This document shows, in pieces, positions 9,201 to 17,096 of a DNA stretch of 64,000 bases (position 1 is its first letter; every line of letters begins with the position of its first letter). The notes under the pieces are model-generated. The model made no database searches and was not told the DNA's origin. It saw only the letters and a list, made by a program, of their open reading frames with translations. Source of the DNA: Desulfobacterales bacterium (GTDB taxonomy: Bacteria; Desulfobacterota; Desulfobacteria; Desulfobacterales; JAAELO01); contig JAAELO010000047.1 of assembly GCA_024226555.1 (NCBI GenBank), positions 37,115 to 101,114 of the forward strand, written 5' to 3'. Both the position numbers and the translations under genes were made by a program.

Positions 9201-9548
9201 TTGATCCTTCCACTTTTACCAGCTATCAGTTCATGTGATACACTTTCAGATATCATGAAAATTAAAAGTGCTAAATTAGCCTTTTTAGCAGGAGAAAAAT
9301 CATATTCTATTCATCTCCTGAAAAAGAGAGCTGAAAAATATCTTTTAAGTGAGGGCAAAAACCTGTGGAGACTGGATTATCAGTTGTTAGAAATTCTTGG
9401 GGAAATAAATCCCTCAGCTGCTCTCAGAGTTCTTAGAAAAACGAGGGAAAAGGATGTGAAAAAAGATGAAAATGAAACAGACTCAGAAAGAAAAAGACTC
9501 CTTTCCATGGTTTATGAGCAACTGGGGAGGAAATATAATTCCTTTTAA
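6252..9548 (+). CDS. Large uncharacterised 1098-residue protein
   Basis: Not recognised. No signal peptide or membrane segment. The first 600 residues are mostly helical, Lys/Glu-rich and repeat-like in character (many -LxxLxxL- stretches), as in helical scaffolds. Around residues 800-925 is a more conserved-looking module: EILKMGHYFKTCLSPG, then NKHVVYARDKNEKVIGRCLFAL, then a Tyr/Asn/Pro turn and LAERLAEKMN, ending near WYDDG. The pattern (G-x-x-x-x-TC, then an ARD-x-x-x-x-x-GR strand pair) vaguely recalls PcfJ-like domains, but this is weak. The start lies at the end of a truncated mobile-element arm, so the promoter or ribosome site may be element-derived. Monocistronic. Confidence 0.75.
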   Translation: MRPENQRIKSQRAAVSRGKMYLKANLGWLSGFPVSRGSEYVDWVSVPKTGEIVVNTIKLTGEHLHDATYTYNKLVNNFPRALSGIVENKDIWIDRVPKLFDLLKNSIHQNEDYPESLSMIKNVFPSKIVKKNNELCRKAKDLEIVINSFSWLAFIYPDEFSKALDWLDLNQKVVKNIVNNAKDYDGIVTTILLYRIHQSDGKSKVNVLTACLGNESIFDVLTHGSGLTDKYIAFLSQVKKGVKNIKIPEKPKPDFGLNLVQFIWWLSGQDQSTRRRALTLFPILIPDNFVENWNQWWKKIQPLIIKTHGIASGRNPDLVKKSAMEMRSELKKLKENIPASLSPDRFISIIKKISESNNIALYKKSLPVFKKLPVIENNCLVRVAFLQKFIELRKYYPNGTALLGPFKTYLSKYSNQEGFLRPWLVNSKITGDVFEEILYEAKDQKIWPLIFNSLAQIISYSDKFNFDDFDLLVSLVKVTKDSSVATSYMKQFIVVDKQGGYFSEDQLRCIYLMDKNNNKAGSIVEKMEKLDLEEKNYTKLISIIEELEKAGWEDLALKSFEDGNLKVLNTLGIRYFLLKKLKIETCPVKNPAEYIRPQWSKNYPEDLIPELSVLDYVSSEAEKKAYKILSGNFPSREKTLKEIEVIKKLIEKKPENNTLNERLINLCNRLDGNPNKISDQQIGKLRGKLERAVRTSVIQGWLENVSEQLAREYDKSLDLKTFKEFFDDNVNTEIIGSILNLPKSFRDIGIKLIKRGLTNSDVNLSEHVENKNYIKQINQKGIKTEHWLNPPSPYQKEGKDGQFVTISFETDPIEILKMGHYFKTCLSPGSFNFFSAVSNAADINKHVVYARDKNEKVIGRCLFALTNEGMILTFNPYCHDNSIKFDEMMGELAERLAEKMNTIVASDREVPSLVSNKWYDDGSINLCNRYSFLHYDSEFRNSLSNIKIEDFIQELEKLFSPLPLNELTLPLVVEFNEIQDRPELILPLLPAISSCDTLSDIMKIKSAKLAFLAGEKSYSIHLLKKRAEKYLLSEGKNLWRLDYQLLEILGEINPSAALRVLRKTREKDVKKDENETDSERKRLLSMVYEQLGRKYNSF

Positions 9549-9557
9549 TTGCCTTTA

Positions 9558-9795
9558 GGGAAGCACTATAATAATTGGTATTATGATTCAAATACAGCGT
9601 TTATAAAAGTTTTTAGTTTTATAGAATCTCTGCCTGAGAATAAAATAACGAGGCGGTTTTACACAGTTTTATTTTTTAGAATAATTCTATTGTTTTGTTT
9701 TATAGGCAGTTATTAGCGATACCTCCAGAAAAGATACTCTGGAACCTAACTTACTAATAACACTAAAAAAATAAAAAGTGTTACTTTGAAGAAAT
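9558..9795 (+). mobile_element. Composite MITE-like element with two nested modules
   Basis: Begins GGGAAGCACTATAATAATTGG and contains the element centre (ATAACGAGGCGGTTTTACAC) and right arm to GGCAGTTATTAG. Two insertions: an A/T hairpin (about 9598-9632, TTTATAAAA ... TTTTATAGAA) in the left arm, and a CTCCAGA...TCTGGA plus ACACT...AGTGTT module near the right end (9715-9790). The terminal TTCCC is lost. This fills the 370-bp gap before yggL. Confidence 0.65.
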
Positions 9796-9915
9796 TAGCC
9801 TAAAATATATGGTTTTATTTCACTTTTACATGTATAAGAAACGCAATTGTTGCCGGTGCGTTGATAGAGTTTTATCACACCTTGCAAAACTTTATTAATT
9901 ACAGGAGAACAATAA

Positions 9916-10236
9916 ATGAAAAAACGCTTGCGAAAGAAGCTTTACCTTGGTGAATTCAAGGAGCTCGGCTTTGAAATTGCGATAGAGCTAGAAAAAGGAA
10001 TGGACGAAGAGCAACTGGATAATTTTATATCTATCTTTGCTGAAGAAGCACTCGATAAAAACGGCCTTGATATCGAAGGTGGCGGAAATACATCAGATAT
10101 CTTTGGCATGATCATTCTTAACAAACGCGGAAGTGTCAGTGAAGAGCAGAGATTGTTTGTTGAAGCCTGGCTCAAAGACAGAAAAGAGGTTACAAAAACC
10201 ACCGTTGGCCAACTTGTGGATGCCTGGTACTCTTAG
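9916..10236 (+). CDS. yggL: YggL-family (DUF469) 50S ribosome-binding protein
   Basis: A 106-residue soluble protein. The N-terminus KKRLRKKLYLGEFKELGF matches the E. coli YggL pattern SRRLRKKMHIDEFQELGF, and the rest follows the family: acidic middle, G-x-G turn, EEQRLFVEAWLKDRKEV near the C-terminus and a final LVDAWYS comparable to LFDVWWD. YggL associates with the large ribosomal subunit in E. coli; the role here is inferred from family. Start ATG lies 8 nt behind AGGAG. Followed by a strong terminator hairpin, so it is a single-gene unit. Confidence 0.85.
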   Translation: MKKRLRKKLYLGEFKELGFEIAIELEKGMDEEQLDNFISIFAEEALDKNGLDIEGGGNTSDIFGMIILNKRGSVSEEQRLFVEAWLKDRKEVTKTTVGQLVDAWYS

Positions 10237-10267
10237 CAGAATACCATCGCAGAACCCATATATAAAA

Positions 10268-10315
10268 AAAGGTTCTATTGTGGAAAAAACAGACAATAGA
10301 ACCTTTCTATTTTGA
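10268..10315. terminator. Strong bidirectional-type terminator after yggL
   Basis: AAAGGTTCTATTGT (10268-10281) pairs perfectly with ACAATAGAACCTTT (10293-10306), an 11-nt loop, then CTATTTT. Confidence 0.85.
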
Positions 10316-10340
10316 GGACCTCTGATAATTAGGATTTTTA
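10314..10340 (+). repeat. Left-arm remnant carrying the start region of the next gene
   Basis: GAGGACCTCTGATAATTAGGATTTTTAATAATG matches the element's left arm. One A-to-G change relative to the usual ATTAGAATTTTT produces AGGA, 9 nt before the ATG at 10344. Confidence 0.55.
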
Positions 10341-10343
10341 ATA

Positions 10344-10736
10344 ATGGGAAATTTGACTCCTTCGAAAGACCAATTAAACGAATTAACAAATTCCAACTAC
10401 AAAGGACCTGTTGTTATGGTCAATCTTTTGAAATTCAAAAGAGTTGATGGAAAGGCCAACGAAAGTTATAAGTCCTATCAGAAGTATATGCACAAAACGG
10501 CCCCATTCCTTAAAAAAGTGAATGGTAAACTGATATATATTGGCGAACTTGCCCAGGTTTTTATTGGTGATGACAGTGATAATTGGGATCTTTGCTTATT
10601 AGTAAAGTACCCATCAGGTAAAGCATTTATAGAGATGATAACAGATCAGGAATATTTAAAAATACAGAATTATAGAGAGAATTCACTTGAAAACTCTGCA
10701 TTACTGGTAACAAAACCAACTATAGGGAACCTATAA
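10344..10736 (+). CDS. DUF1330-like protein with element-derived C-terminus
   Basis: A 130-residue protein with the dimeric alpha/beta-barrel DUF1330 signature: GPVVMVNLLKFK near residues 20-31, then YIGELAQVFIGDD and a WDLCLLVKYPSGKAFIEMI core, ending in EYLKIQNYRENSLENSALL. A mobile element has inserted in the final codons. The target TATA supplies ACT ATA, and the element's first bases GGG-AAC-CTA-TAA encode Gly-Asn-Leu-stop. The sequence behind the element begins TAA in the same frame, so the ancestral protein ended three residues earlier. Originally about 30 nt upstream of the ferredoxin gene and perhaps co-transcribed. Enzymatic role unknown. Confidence 0.75.
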   Translation: MGNLTPSKDQLNELTNSNYKGPVVMVNLLKFKRVDGKANESYKSYQKYMHKTAPFLKKVNGKLIYIGELAQVFIGDDSDNWDLCLLVKYPSGKAFIEMITDQEYLKIQNYRENSLENSALLVTKPTIGNL

Positions 10737-10840
10737 TAATTAAAAGGCGGTTATTAGCGACTCCTCCAGAATAGATAATCTGGAACCTAACTGCCTAATA
10801 ACACATAATATATAAAAAGTGTTACTTAGAAGAGATTCCC
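10725..10840 (+). mobile_element. Variant element with CTCCAGA/TCTGGA module, target duplication TATA
   Basis: GGGAACCTATAATAATT left end and AGAGATTCCC right end, flanked by TATA (10721-10724, 10841-10844). The usual centre is absent. Instead there is GGTTATTAGCGACTCCTCCAGA, a small hairpin, GAACCTAACTGCCTAATAACAC and a GTGTTACTTAGA arm. Nearly identical in reverse complement at 63888-64000, so this version moved recently. Confidence 0.85.
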
Positions 10841-10863
10841 TATATAAATACAGGAGTATTAAA

Positions 10864-11922
10864 ATGACAACCGATGTTTACAGACAACTCCAGGAGAGAC
10901 TTGATCTATACTCAATGGGATTTCCAAAAGCTGAATCAGGGGTTGATATTGAAATTTTAAAGTATTTGTTTAGTGTTGAGAATGCTCAACTTTTCCTTGC
11001 CTTAAGCCATGCTCTTGAACTACCAGCTGTAATAGCAGAACGTATTAATCAACCTGAAGCCGAAGTGGCAATGCAACTTGAGGAGATGGCTGAAAAAGGT
11101 CTGGTTTTTCGACTTAAAAGAGATAAAAGTAAATATGGCGCGATACCTTTTGTTCATGGATTGTTTGAATTTCAGGTTGATAATCTTAAACCAGATTTTG
11201 CTAAAATGGTTGGAGACTATTTTGAAGAAGCCTTCGATTTGGCAATGCAAAAGAGCGCTGATAACTTTTTAAGAGTTGTCCCAGTTAATAAGTCCCTTGA
11301 AATCAGAAATAATGTCGCAAGTTATGAAGATGCTGTTGAGATATTAAAGGGCAAAGATAAAATAATAATTGCTGATTGTATTTGCAGAAAGAGAAGAGAT
11401 ATTCTTGATGAGGGATGTGGAAAACATCTTGAAGCATGTTTTATGTTTGGTTCCATGGGAGAATACTACCTTGATAAGAATATGGGAAGAGTTGTTTCTC
11501 TTGATGAGGGAATAGAGATATTAAAAGAGTGTAGAGAAGCTGGGCTTGTAACCCAACCAGCTACGGCACAGAATCCAGCTGGAATGTGCAACTGTTGTGG
11601 AGATTGTTGCGGAGTTCTAAGTGCCATAAAAAAACATCCAAACCCTGCTGAAATTATTTTCTCAAACCATGTTGTTTCTGCAGATACTGAGGAATGTACG
11701 GCATGTGAACTTTGTCTTGAAAGATGCCAAATGGAAGCCCTTGTTTTGACTGATGTAATTGAAGTTTTGGAACACAGATGTATTGGTTGCGGTCTTTGTG
11801 TCACAACCTGTCCAACAGAAGTCCTTTCTCTTATGGAGAAACCTGAAAAAGAACAGAGAGTCCCTCCTGTTTCTATGGCTGAACAGATGATGGTTATGGC
11901 TCAAAATAGAGGTATCATTTAA
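10864..11922 (+). CDS. Winged-helix/4Fe-4S ferredoxin-type protein
   Basis: A 352-residue cytoplasmic protein. Residues 25-90 look like a winged helix (LFLALSHALELPAVIAERI ... LEEMAEKGLVF). A middle Cys-rich part has CICRKRRD, LEACFMFG and CNCCGDCCG. Two ferredoxin motifs close the protein, CTACELCLERC (near 277) and CIGCGLCVTTCP (near 306), each able to bind a 4Fe-4S cluster. Proteins of this design are common in anaerobic Desulfobacterota, with unknown partners. An in-frame upstream start at 10819 lies inside the mobile element; I chose ATG 10864, which follows CAGGAGTATTAAA. Probably an electron carrier or redox sensor. Confidence 0.8.
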   Translation: MTTDVYRQLQERLDLYSMGFPKAESGVDIEILKYLFSVENAQLFLALSHALELPAVIAERINQPEAEVAMQLEEMAEKGLVFRLKRDKSKYGAIPFVHGLFEFQVDNLKPDFAKMVGDYFEEAFDLAMQKSADNFLRVVPVNKSLEIRNNVASYEDAVEILKGKDKIIIADCICRKRRDILDEGCGKHLEACFMFGSMGEYYLDKNMGRVVSLDEGIEILKECREAGLVTQPATAQNPAGMCNCCGDCCGVLSAIKKHPNPAEIIFSNHVVSADTEECTACELCLERCQMEALVLTDVIEVLEHRCIGCGLCVTTCPTEVLSLMEKPEKEQRVPPVSMAEQMMVMAQNRGII

Positions 11923-11939
11923 AAGCAATATAACTTAGA

Positions 11940-11954
11940 GGGAACCTCTAATAA
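11940..11954 (+). repeat. Left-end remnant of the MITE-like element
   Basis: TTAGA then GGGAACCTCTAATAA, directly before a terminator hairpin. Confidence 0.6.
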
Positions 11955-11958
11955 AAAT

Positions 11959-11987
11959 GGGCAGGTGTAATATCTGCCTGATTTTTT
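11959..11987 (+). terminator. Rho-independent terminator after the ferredoxin gene
   Basis: GGCAG (11960-11964) pairs with CTGCC (11974-11978), followed by TGATTTTTT. Confidence 0.7.
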
Positions 11988-12141
11988 ATGCACCTAAATC
12001 AAGAACTTTGATTTTATCGTCTTTTTGAGAAGAGATCAGTTCAAGAGAAGCTCCATAAAAATCATCAAAGCAAGGTATTAATCTTTTTCTTTCTATATCA
12101 TAATCTTTTGCAACTTTATCAAAACCTTTTTTGATACTCAA
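11986..12141 (-). pseudogene. N-terminal remnant of a SAM-dependent methyltransferase
   Basis: Read on the minus strand from TTG 12141 (10 nt behind AAGGGG) this gives 51 residues: an N-terminus FDKVAKDYDIERKRLIPCFDD, then KVLDLGA and a stop. FD-x-x-A-x-x-YD-x-x-R followed by a V-L-D-L-G-(A/C)-G loop is the standard start of a class I methyltransferase of the UbiE/Methyltransf_25 kind. The frame ends exactly inside motif I, where a terminator and an element remnant now lie, so the C-terminal three quarters are gone. Not expected to be functional. Confidence 0.65.
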
Positions 12142-12320
12142 AATCAATACCCCTTGAATTTTAATAGTTTATAAAAAACTCTATTAATTAATTTTTAGTT
12201 AATAAAGAGAAACAGGTCAAGGTTGTTTTACTTTTCCTTCAAAAAAGCTTGTAAAAATGATTCCTGCATATTATCAAATTACCCGATTTTAAATATTAAA
12301 TTAAAGGGAGTGTGTTTGCT

Positions 12321-12992
12321 ATGGCAGGATTCAATGCTCATTTAACATCAGGGGCTGTTACTGGAACAGGATTAGGATTAATTGGTCTTACCACAGGATA
12401 TTTAAGAACTACTGAGACAATAGCTATTGCTATAATTGGAACAATAGGTGGACTTCTTCCTGATATTGACAGTGATACAGGAAAACCACTACAACTTCTT
12501 TTTCAACTTATATCAGTTATGATTCCCGTTTTTTTGTATCCATATTTTCTTGAACATTTCACAGATGGAGTTCCTTTCTCAATCTGCTATTTTTCAATGT
12601 TCTACCTGTTCATCAATTATGTGGTTTGTCCATTTATAAAAAAGCTAACAGCTCACAGGGGGGTAATGCACAGCATCCCCTTTGCAATTTTGTGTGGTGA
12701 GATTGCTTATCTTTCATTACTCAAATCAAGCGATTCTTTTGCATTGTTCGGAAGCCTTGCTATTTTTTTAGGATCTATGACCCATCTTACATTGGATGAA
12801 TTTCACAGTCTGAAATTTACAAAAGGAATAATTCCAACCTTTAAAAGATCCAGTGGAACAGCTCTTACATTCACGGCACCTGATTTTGTTAGTATTTCAA
12901 CTGTATATTTTCTAATGATATCATTTGGTTCCCTTATTGTTATGAGATTTTATGAAATTCCCGTTTTGAGTGAACTTTACAATCAAATATAG
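12321..12992 (+). CDS. YdjM-like membrane-bound metal-dependent hydrolase
   Basis: A 223-residue integral membrane protein of the PF04307 (YdjM/LexA-regulated) family. Family features: an early HLTSGAVTG segment, GGLLPDIDSDTGKP near residue 45 (Asp pair), the HRGVMHS motif after the second membrane pair, and THLTLDEF later; these His/Asp residues bind metal in relatives. Four to five hydrophobic segments. The ATG at 12321 is chosen over GTG 12312 because the AAAGGGAG Shine-Dalgarno is only 1 nt from the GTG. The substrate of this family is not established. Confidence 0.8.
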   Translation: MAGFNAHLTSGAVTGTGLGLIGLTTGYLRTTETIAIAIIGTIGGLLPDIDSDTGKPLQLLFQLISVMIPVFLYPYFLEHFTDGVPFSICYFSMFYLFINYVVCPFIKKLTAHRGVMHSIPFAILCGEIAYLSLLKSSDSFALFGSLAIFLGSMTHLTLDEFHSLKFTKGIIPTFKRSSGTALTFTAPDFVSISTVYFLMISFGSLIVMRFYEIPVLSELYNQI

Positions 12993-13051
12993 GGAATCTA
13001 ATTAGGGATTTCCATAATCTAAAATTAATATTTGTGATCCGTTTAATAATT

Positions 13052-13181
13052 GGGAATCTCTAATAATTAGAATTTTTATTGAAATACAAGGATGAGAAAA
13101 AAATAACGAGGCGATTTTTCACAGTTTTATTTTTTAGAATAACACAGTAGTTCGATCAAAAGGCAGTTATTAGAGATTCCC
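13052..13181 (+). mobile_element. MITE-like hairpin element, full copy
   Basis: 130-nt copy from GGGAATCTCTAATAATT to TTATTAGAGATTCCC. Flanks AATT and AATA differ by one base, so the duplication is imperfect. Lies upstream of the ATP-grasp gene. Confidence 0.85.
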
Positions 13182-13251
13182 AATAACAAATCATTGGAAA
13201 TAGTATCTAAAAAAGTTTAATATAAGAAAACTTTTTATAAAGGTATTTGAA

Positions 13252-14091
13252 ATGGATAACAAACCACCAAATATAACACTTATTGATGATACAGTATGGG
13301 TTATTGATCAACCAATAGGAATGGCTCAGTATGATTTCCGTTTTGAGGACCATTTTGTATGCAAACATCCATATCAGCTTGACTCAGAAATTACAGCAAT
13401 TGCAAGGATGGGCGCTGCCAATGACTATGCAAAACGTTATGAAAAAATGGAAAACTGGGGAATCAAATTAATTCATACCCCTGAAGAATATGATTTAACA
13501 AGTTATCTTCCAAACTGGTATCCTTTAATTGAAAAGTTTACACCAAAAAGTATCTGGTATGAAAAACCTCCTTCAGTTAAAGAGATAGAAAATGAATTTG
13601 ACTGGCCAATATTTGTAAAAGGTGAGCGTCAAACAAGTAAACATAGCAGACATAAATCAATTATTGAGTCACCTGAGCACTATTTGGAATTAATTGAAAT
13701 ATGGAAAAGGGATAAAATATTACATTGGCAAAAAATGGTTTGTCGTGAATTTATTCCCCTTGAACCTGTTGCAAAAACTGATCCTGATATCTTTCCGAAA
13801 AGTTATGAATTCAGATCTTTCTGGTGGAAAAACAGTTGTGTGGGTATAGGGCCATACTGGTTCTCAGAAAATTATAAGCTTGATACCAGACATGAGGAAG
13901 AAGTAATAAAAATCGGATCAGAAGTTGCTGAACTGTTAAATGTAAAATTTCTTGTGATAGACATTGCTTACACAAAAAATGGGGAATGGATAGTAATAGA
14001 GTGTAATGATGGACAAGATTCCGGTTATGCCGGTAACAATCCAAGATTTCTATGGAATAATATCTTAAATATCGAGAAAGAAGAGCTTTAG
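13252..14091 (+). CDS. ATP-grasp protein (DUF4343/R2K-like)
   Basis: A 279-residue soluble protein. WPIFVKGERQTSKHSRHKS (about 122-140) fits an ATP-grasp nucleotide-binding strand with its Lys. CREFIPLEP, YEFRSFWWKN and the C-terminal FLVIDIAYTKNGEWIVIECNDGQDSGY supply the acidic/Asn metal-binding residues (Asp near 243, Glu-Cys-Asn near 254). This layout matches the DUF4343 group, often called R2K-type ATP-grasp, proposed to ligate peptides or modify macromolecules in conflict systems. 54 nt upstream of the helicase gene in the same direction, so probably co-transcribed. Biological substrate unknown. Confidence 0.75.
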   Translation: MDNKPPNITLIDDTVWVIDQPIGMAQYDFRFEDHFVCKHPYQLDSEITAIARMGAANDYAKRYEKMENWGIKLIHTPEEYDLTSYLPNWYPLIEKFTPKSIWYEKPPSVKEIENEFDWPIFVKGERQTSKHSRHKSIIESPEHYLELIEIWKRDKILHWQKMVCREFIPLEPVAKTDPDIFPKSYEFRSFWWKNSCVGIGPYWFSENYKLDTRHEEEVIKIGSEVAELLNVKFLVIDIAYTKNGEWIVIECNDGQDSGYAGNNPRFLWNNILNIEKEEL

Positions 14092-14145
14092 AAATATAGT
14101 TTTGTGAAGTTTGAATTTAGAGCTAACTAAATTTTGTGGAGTAAA

Positions 14146-16863
14146 ATGGACAATATAAATAACAGAATTAAGTATTTCAGGGATTGCTACAGATCCGATA
14201 ATCGGGATATGGTGTTGAACGATTTCTTTAGTCTTGATAATACCCATCTCGAAAATAAAGAGGAACTAATAAACGGTTCCATGGTTCGGATACCCTGTAA
14301 TGTTCCTGAAACGCTAAAAGCAACAAAGCTCTACAGTAAAGAGAAAGACCTTATATATTGTTCTCTTTTTATAGTTGGCAAGATGTTCTCGAAGAACAAC
14401 AGGCTAATAAAGATTTGTGCTCCTCTTCTTTTCTATCCTGCTACTTTGGAGCAAGATGGTGAGTTCATATACCTTGCAATAGACAAATCTAAAAGAAGGT
14501 TTAACTTCTCAATAGTAAATGCGATAAAAGATGAGCAGGATGAAAACAGCTCTATTTACGATGAAATTACAGATTGCTTTACTTCTGAAGAGGTCGCAAA
14601 TACTGAAATTGGACTTATTACATCCATTCTTGAAAAATATATTCCGGGTTTAAATACAGATTCTGTTCTGATGTTTCCTGAACTTGTTCCATTAGAAAAA
14701 CTAAAAAAAATGCTTCAGCCATCTTCATTAAAGAAGCAGGTTAATTTTAAACTGATACCTGCATCAGGAGCTGGTCTTTTCAAAAAATCTGTTGATACAA
14801 TGGGTGTTTTAAATGAACTTAAGGAGATCTCTAAAAGGAGCTCTTTTTCAAAACCACTGGGTTCACTTATTGGGGATGAAGATTTTACAGAAGGAGTATA
14901 TGAAAAAGGAAGGGTTCCTTCAGTTCTTAATTTACCCCAGGAAAAAATTATAAGGGCTGCTACAAAATATCCCTTCAGCCTGATAGTCGGGCCTCCGGGC
15001 ACAGGGAAATCCTATACAATAGCATCTCTTGCAGTTGAGCATATCAGTAAAGGGAAATCTGTTCTTATAGCCTCCAAAACTAATCAGACTGTTGATGTTA
15101 TCTTCGATAAGATCGAGACCCAGTTAGGTCTTGATAATGTTATTGTTCGCGGCGGAAAAAGTAACCATTTAAAACAGTTAAAAAACCACTTAAGAAATAT
15201 TCTAAGTGGTATGAAGATAAGTAAAAGCTCATCAGAAACTGATATAACAAATATTAGAGAACTTGAATTAATTGATAAAAAAATTAATAAACTTGAAGCG
15301 ATTTTTCAGAAAAGAGTCGAAAAAGAGAGTGTTTGGGGGAATTTCTTTGCTGAAAATGGTGATTCAAACGGTTTTTTTAAATCACTACGTAAGAAATATA
15401 TCTCTTTCAGAATGAAAAAACTAAGGCCTTTATGGGAGATAATTGAAAGGCTTGAAAATAGTCTAAATGCTGAAAATTCAAAAACAGTTGAATATATTCA
15501 GAACAAATATGAAGAAACAATAAAAGCTACCTTAACAACCAGAAGAGAGGATCTGAAAAAGTTTCTCCAGGGCATAAGTGCAAGATTAGGAATTAAGCAG
15601 GAGGAGTTATTCAGAGACACAGATTTTAAAGTAATACTTTCTGCTTTCCCGGTTTGGCTTGTAAAACTATCTGATATCTACAAAGTTCTGCCATTAAAAG
15701 AGGAGCTTTTTGATCTTGCAATCATTGATGAATCTACCCAGTGTGATATTGCGACGATAATACCTGTTCTGATGCGTGCTAAAAATGTTGTTTTTGCAGG
15801 AGACCCGAACCAGTTAAGGCATGTCTCTTTTCTTTCCAGGAGCAGACAAAAAAGCCTTATTGAAAAATATGGACTTCCATCAGATATGATGGAGTTTTTC
15901 AATTACCGGGACAAAAGCATACTGGATATCGTTTTTGATAAAACAAAAGATCAAAATCAGGTAGTATTTTTGAACGAACATTATAGAAGCACTCCCGAGA
16001 TTATATCTTTCAGCAATAAAACTTTTTATAACGATGCAATAAGAGTTATGACAAGTAAACCCAATATACCAGAGAAAGAGGGCGTTTTTCTTCTAAAGTG
16101 CGATGGTATAAGGGATGAAAAGGGTTATAATGAAATTGAGGCTGGTCTTATTCTTGATAAGGTAAGTGAACTTTTTAATGAGCAAAAGAGTTTAAAGAAA
16201 GGGGTGTGCGAAAGCATTGGAATTCTTTCACCCTTTAGAAGTCAGGTTGATTATTTGATGAAAGAGGTCAGCACAAGATTCAGTTATGATCAAATCGAAA
16301 AACATAATCTTATGGTGGCCACAGCCTACGGCTTTCAGGGAGAAGAAAGAGATGTTATGTTTTTATCATTTGTACTTGATGAAAAAAGCCATAACTCTGC
16401 ATTCATCCACATAAATAAAAGAGATGTTTTTAATGTATCTATTACAAGGGGCAGATCCATACAATATGTTTGTACTTCTTTAAATCCTGATTCATTAAAA
16501 CAGAATTCAATTTTAAGATTGTATCTTGATAGTATTAAAGAAAATAATAGTGATGGAACTAAACTTAATGCAGTTGTTGATAATTTCTCTAAAGAGGTGG
16601 AAAAAGAACTGCAAAAATTTAATGTACAAACCTATACAGCTTATCCCGTTGCAGGTCTTGAGATAGATGTTATAATTCAGTCCGGTAATAAAACATTTGG
16701 TATTGATCTTATCGGATATCCCGGAGAGTTTGAAAACGCATTTTCCCTCGATAGATATAAAATGCTTAAAAGAGCAGGTCTAAGAACTTTTCCTTTGCCA
16801 TATGTTAATTGGGTTCTGGACAGGGACAGATGTATAGACGAAATTAAAAATCTGATGCTCTAA
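14146..16863 (+). CDS. Superfamily 1 (UPF1/DNA2-like) helicase with C-terminal nuclease-like domain
   Basis: 905 residues. All SF1 motifs are present: Walker A GPPGTGKS near 282, DEST box (IIDESTQCD) near 527, GDPNQLRH near 551, HYRST near 611, AYGFQGEERD near 727 and SITRGRS near 765. An insert of about 200 residues with charged helices lies between motifs Ia and II. Residues about 815-905 (YPVAGLEIDVII ... FGIDLIGYPG ... DRYKMLKRAG) resemble a Vsr/DUF559-type PD-(D/E)XK fold. The ATG at 14146 is 4 nt behind GGAG; a TTG at 14134 is an alternative. Bracketed with the ATP-grasp gene by two mobile elements. Possible nucleic-acid defence or repair role (inference). Confidence 0.85.
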   Translation: MDNINNRIKYFRDCYRSDNRDMVLNDFFSLDNTHLENKEELINGSMVRIPCNVPETLKATKLYSKEKDLIYCSLFIVGKMFSKNNRLIKICAPLLFYPATLEQDGEFIYLAIDKSKRRFNFSIVNAIKDEQDENSSIYDEITDCFTSEEVANTEIGLITSILEKYIPGLNTDSVLMFPELVPLEKLKKMLQPSSLKKQVNFKLIPASGAGLFKKSVDTMGVLNELKEISKRSSFSKPLGSLIGDEDFTEGVYEKGRVPSVLNLPQEKIIRAATKYPFSLIVGPPGTGKSYTIASLAVEHISKGKSVLIASKTNQTVDVIFDKIETQLGLDNVIVRGGKSNHLKQLKNHLRNILSGMKISKSSSETDITNIRELELIDKKINKLEAIFQKRVEKESVWGNFFAENGDSNGFFKSLRKKYISFRMKKLRPLWEIIERLENSLNAENSKTVEYIQNKYEETIKATLTTRREDLKKFLQGISARLGIKQEELFRDTDFKVILSAFPVWLVKLSDIYKVLPLKEELFDLAIIDESTQCDIATIIPVLMRAKNVVFAGDPNQLRHVSFLSRSRQKSLIEKYGLPSDMMEFFNYRDKSILDIVFDKTKDQNQVVFLNEHYRSTPEIISFSNKTFYNDAIRVMTSKPNIPEKEGVFLLKCDGIRDEKGYNEIEAGLILDKVSELFNEQKSLKKGVCESIGILSPFRSQVDYLMKEVSTRFSYDQIEKHNLMVATAYGFQGEERDVMFLSFVLDEKSHNSAFIHINKRDVFNVSITRGRSIQYVCTSLNPDSLKQNSILRLYLDSIKENNSDGTKLNAVVDNFSKEVEKELQKFNVQTYTAYPVAGLEIDVIIQSGNKTFGIDLIGYPGEFENAFSLDRYKMLKRAGLRTFPLPYVNWVLDRDRCIDEIKNLML

Positions 16864-16927
16864 TTTATAGCTTACATTCATACTAATCAATGGAATTAAT
16901 TTGATTTAATGATATAATTAAATATTG

Positions 16928-17057
16928 GGAACCTCTAACAATTAGAATTTTGATTGAAGTACAAGGCATTTAGAAAAAATAACGAGGCGATTTTACAACA
17001 GTTTTCTTTTTCTAATAACACAGTAATTCGATCAAAAAGCAGTTTTTAGAGATTCCC
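16928..17057 (+). mobile_element. MITE-like hairpin element, full copy, target duplication TATT
   Basis: 130-nt copy flanked by TATT at 16924-16927 and 17058-17061. Internal arms CATTTAG and CTAATAAC: a private left-arm variant matched in the right arm. Confidence 0.9.
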
Positions 17058-17096
17058 TATTTTTCATTATTAGTAACTTTTAAAAAAGTGAAAGCT

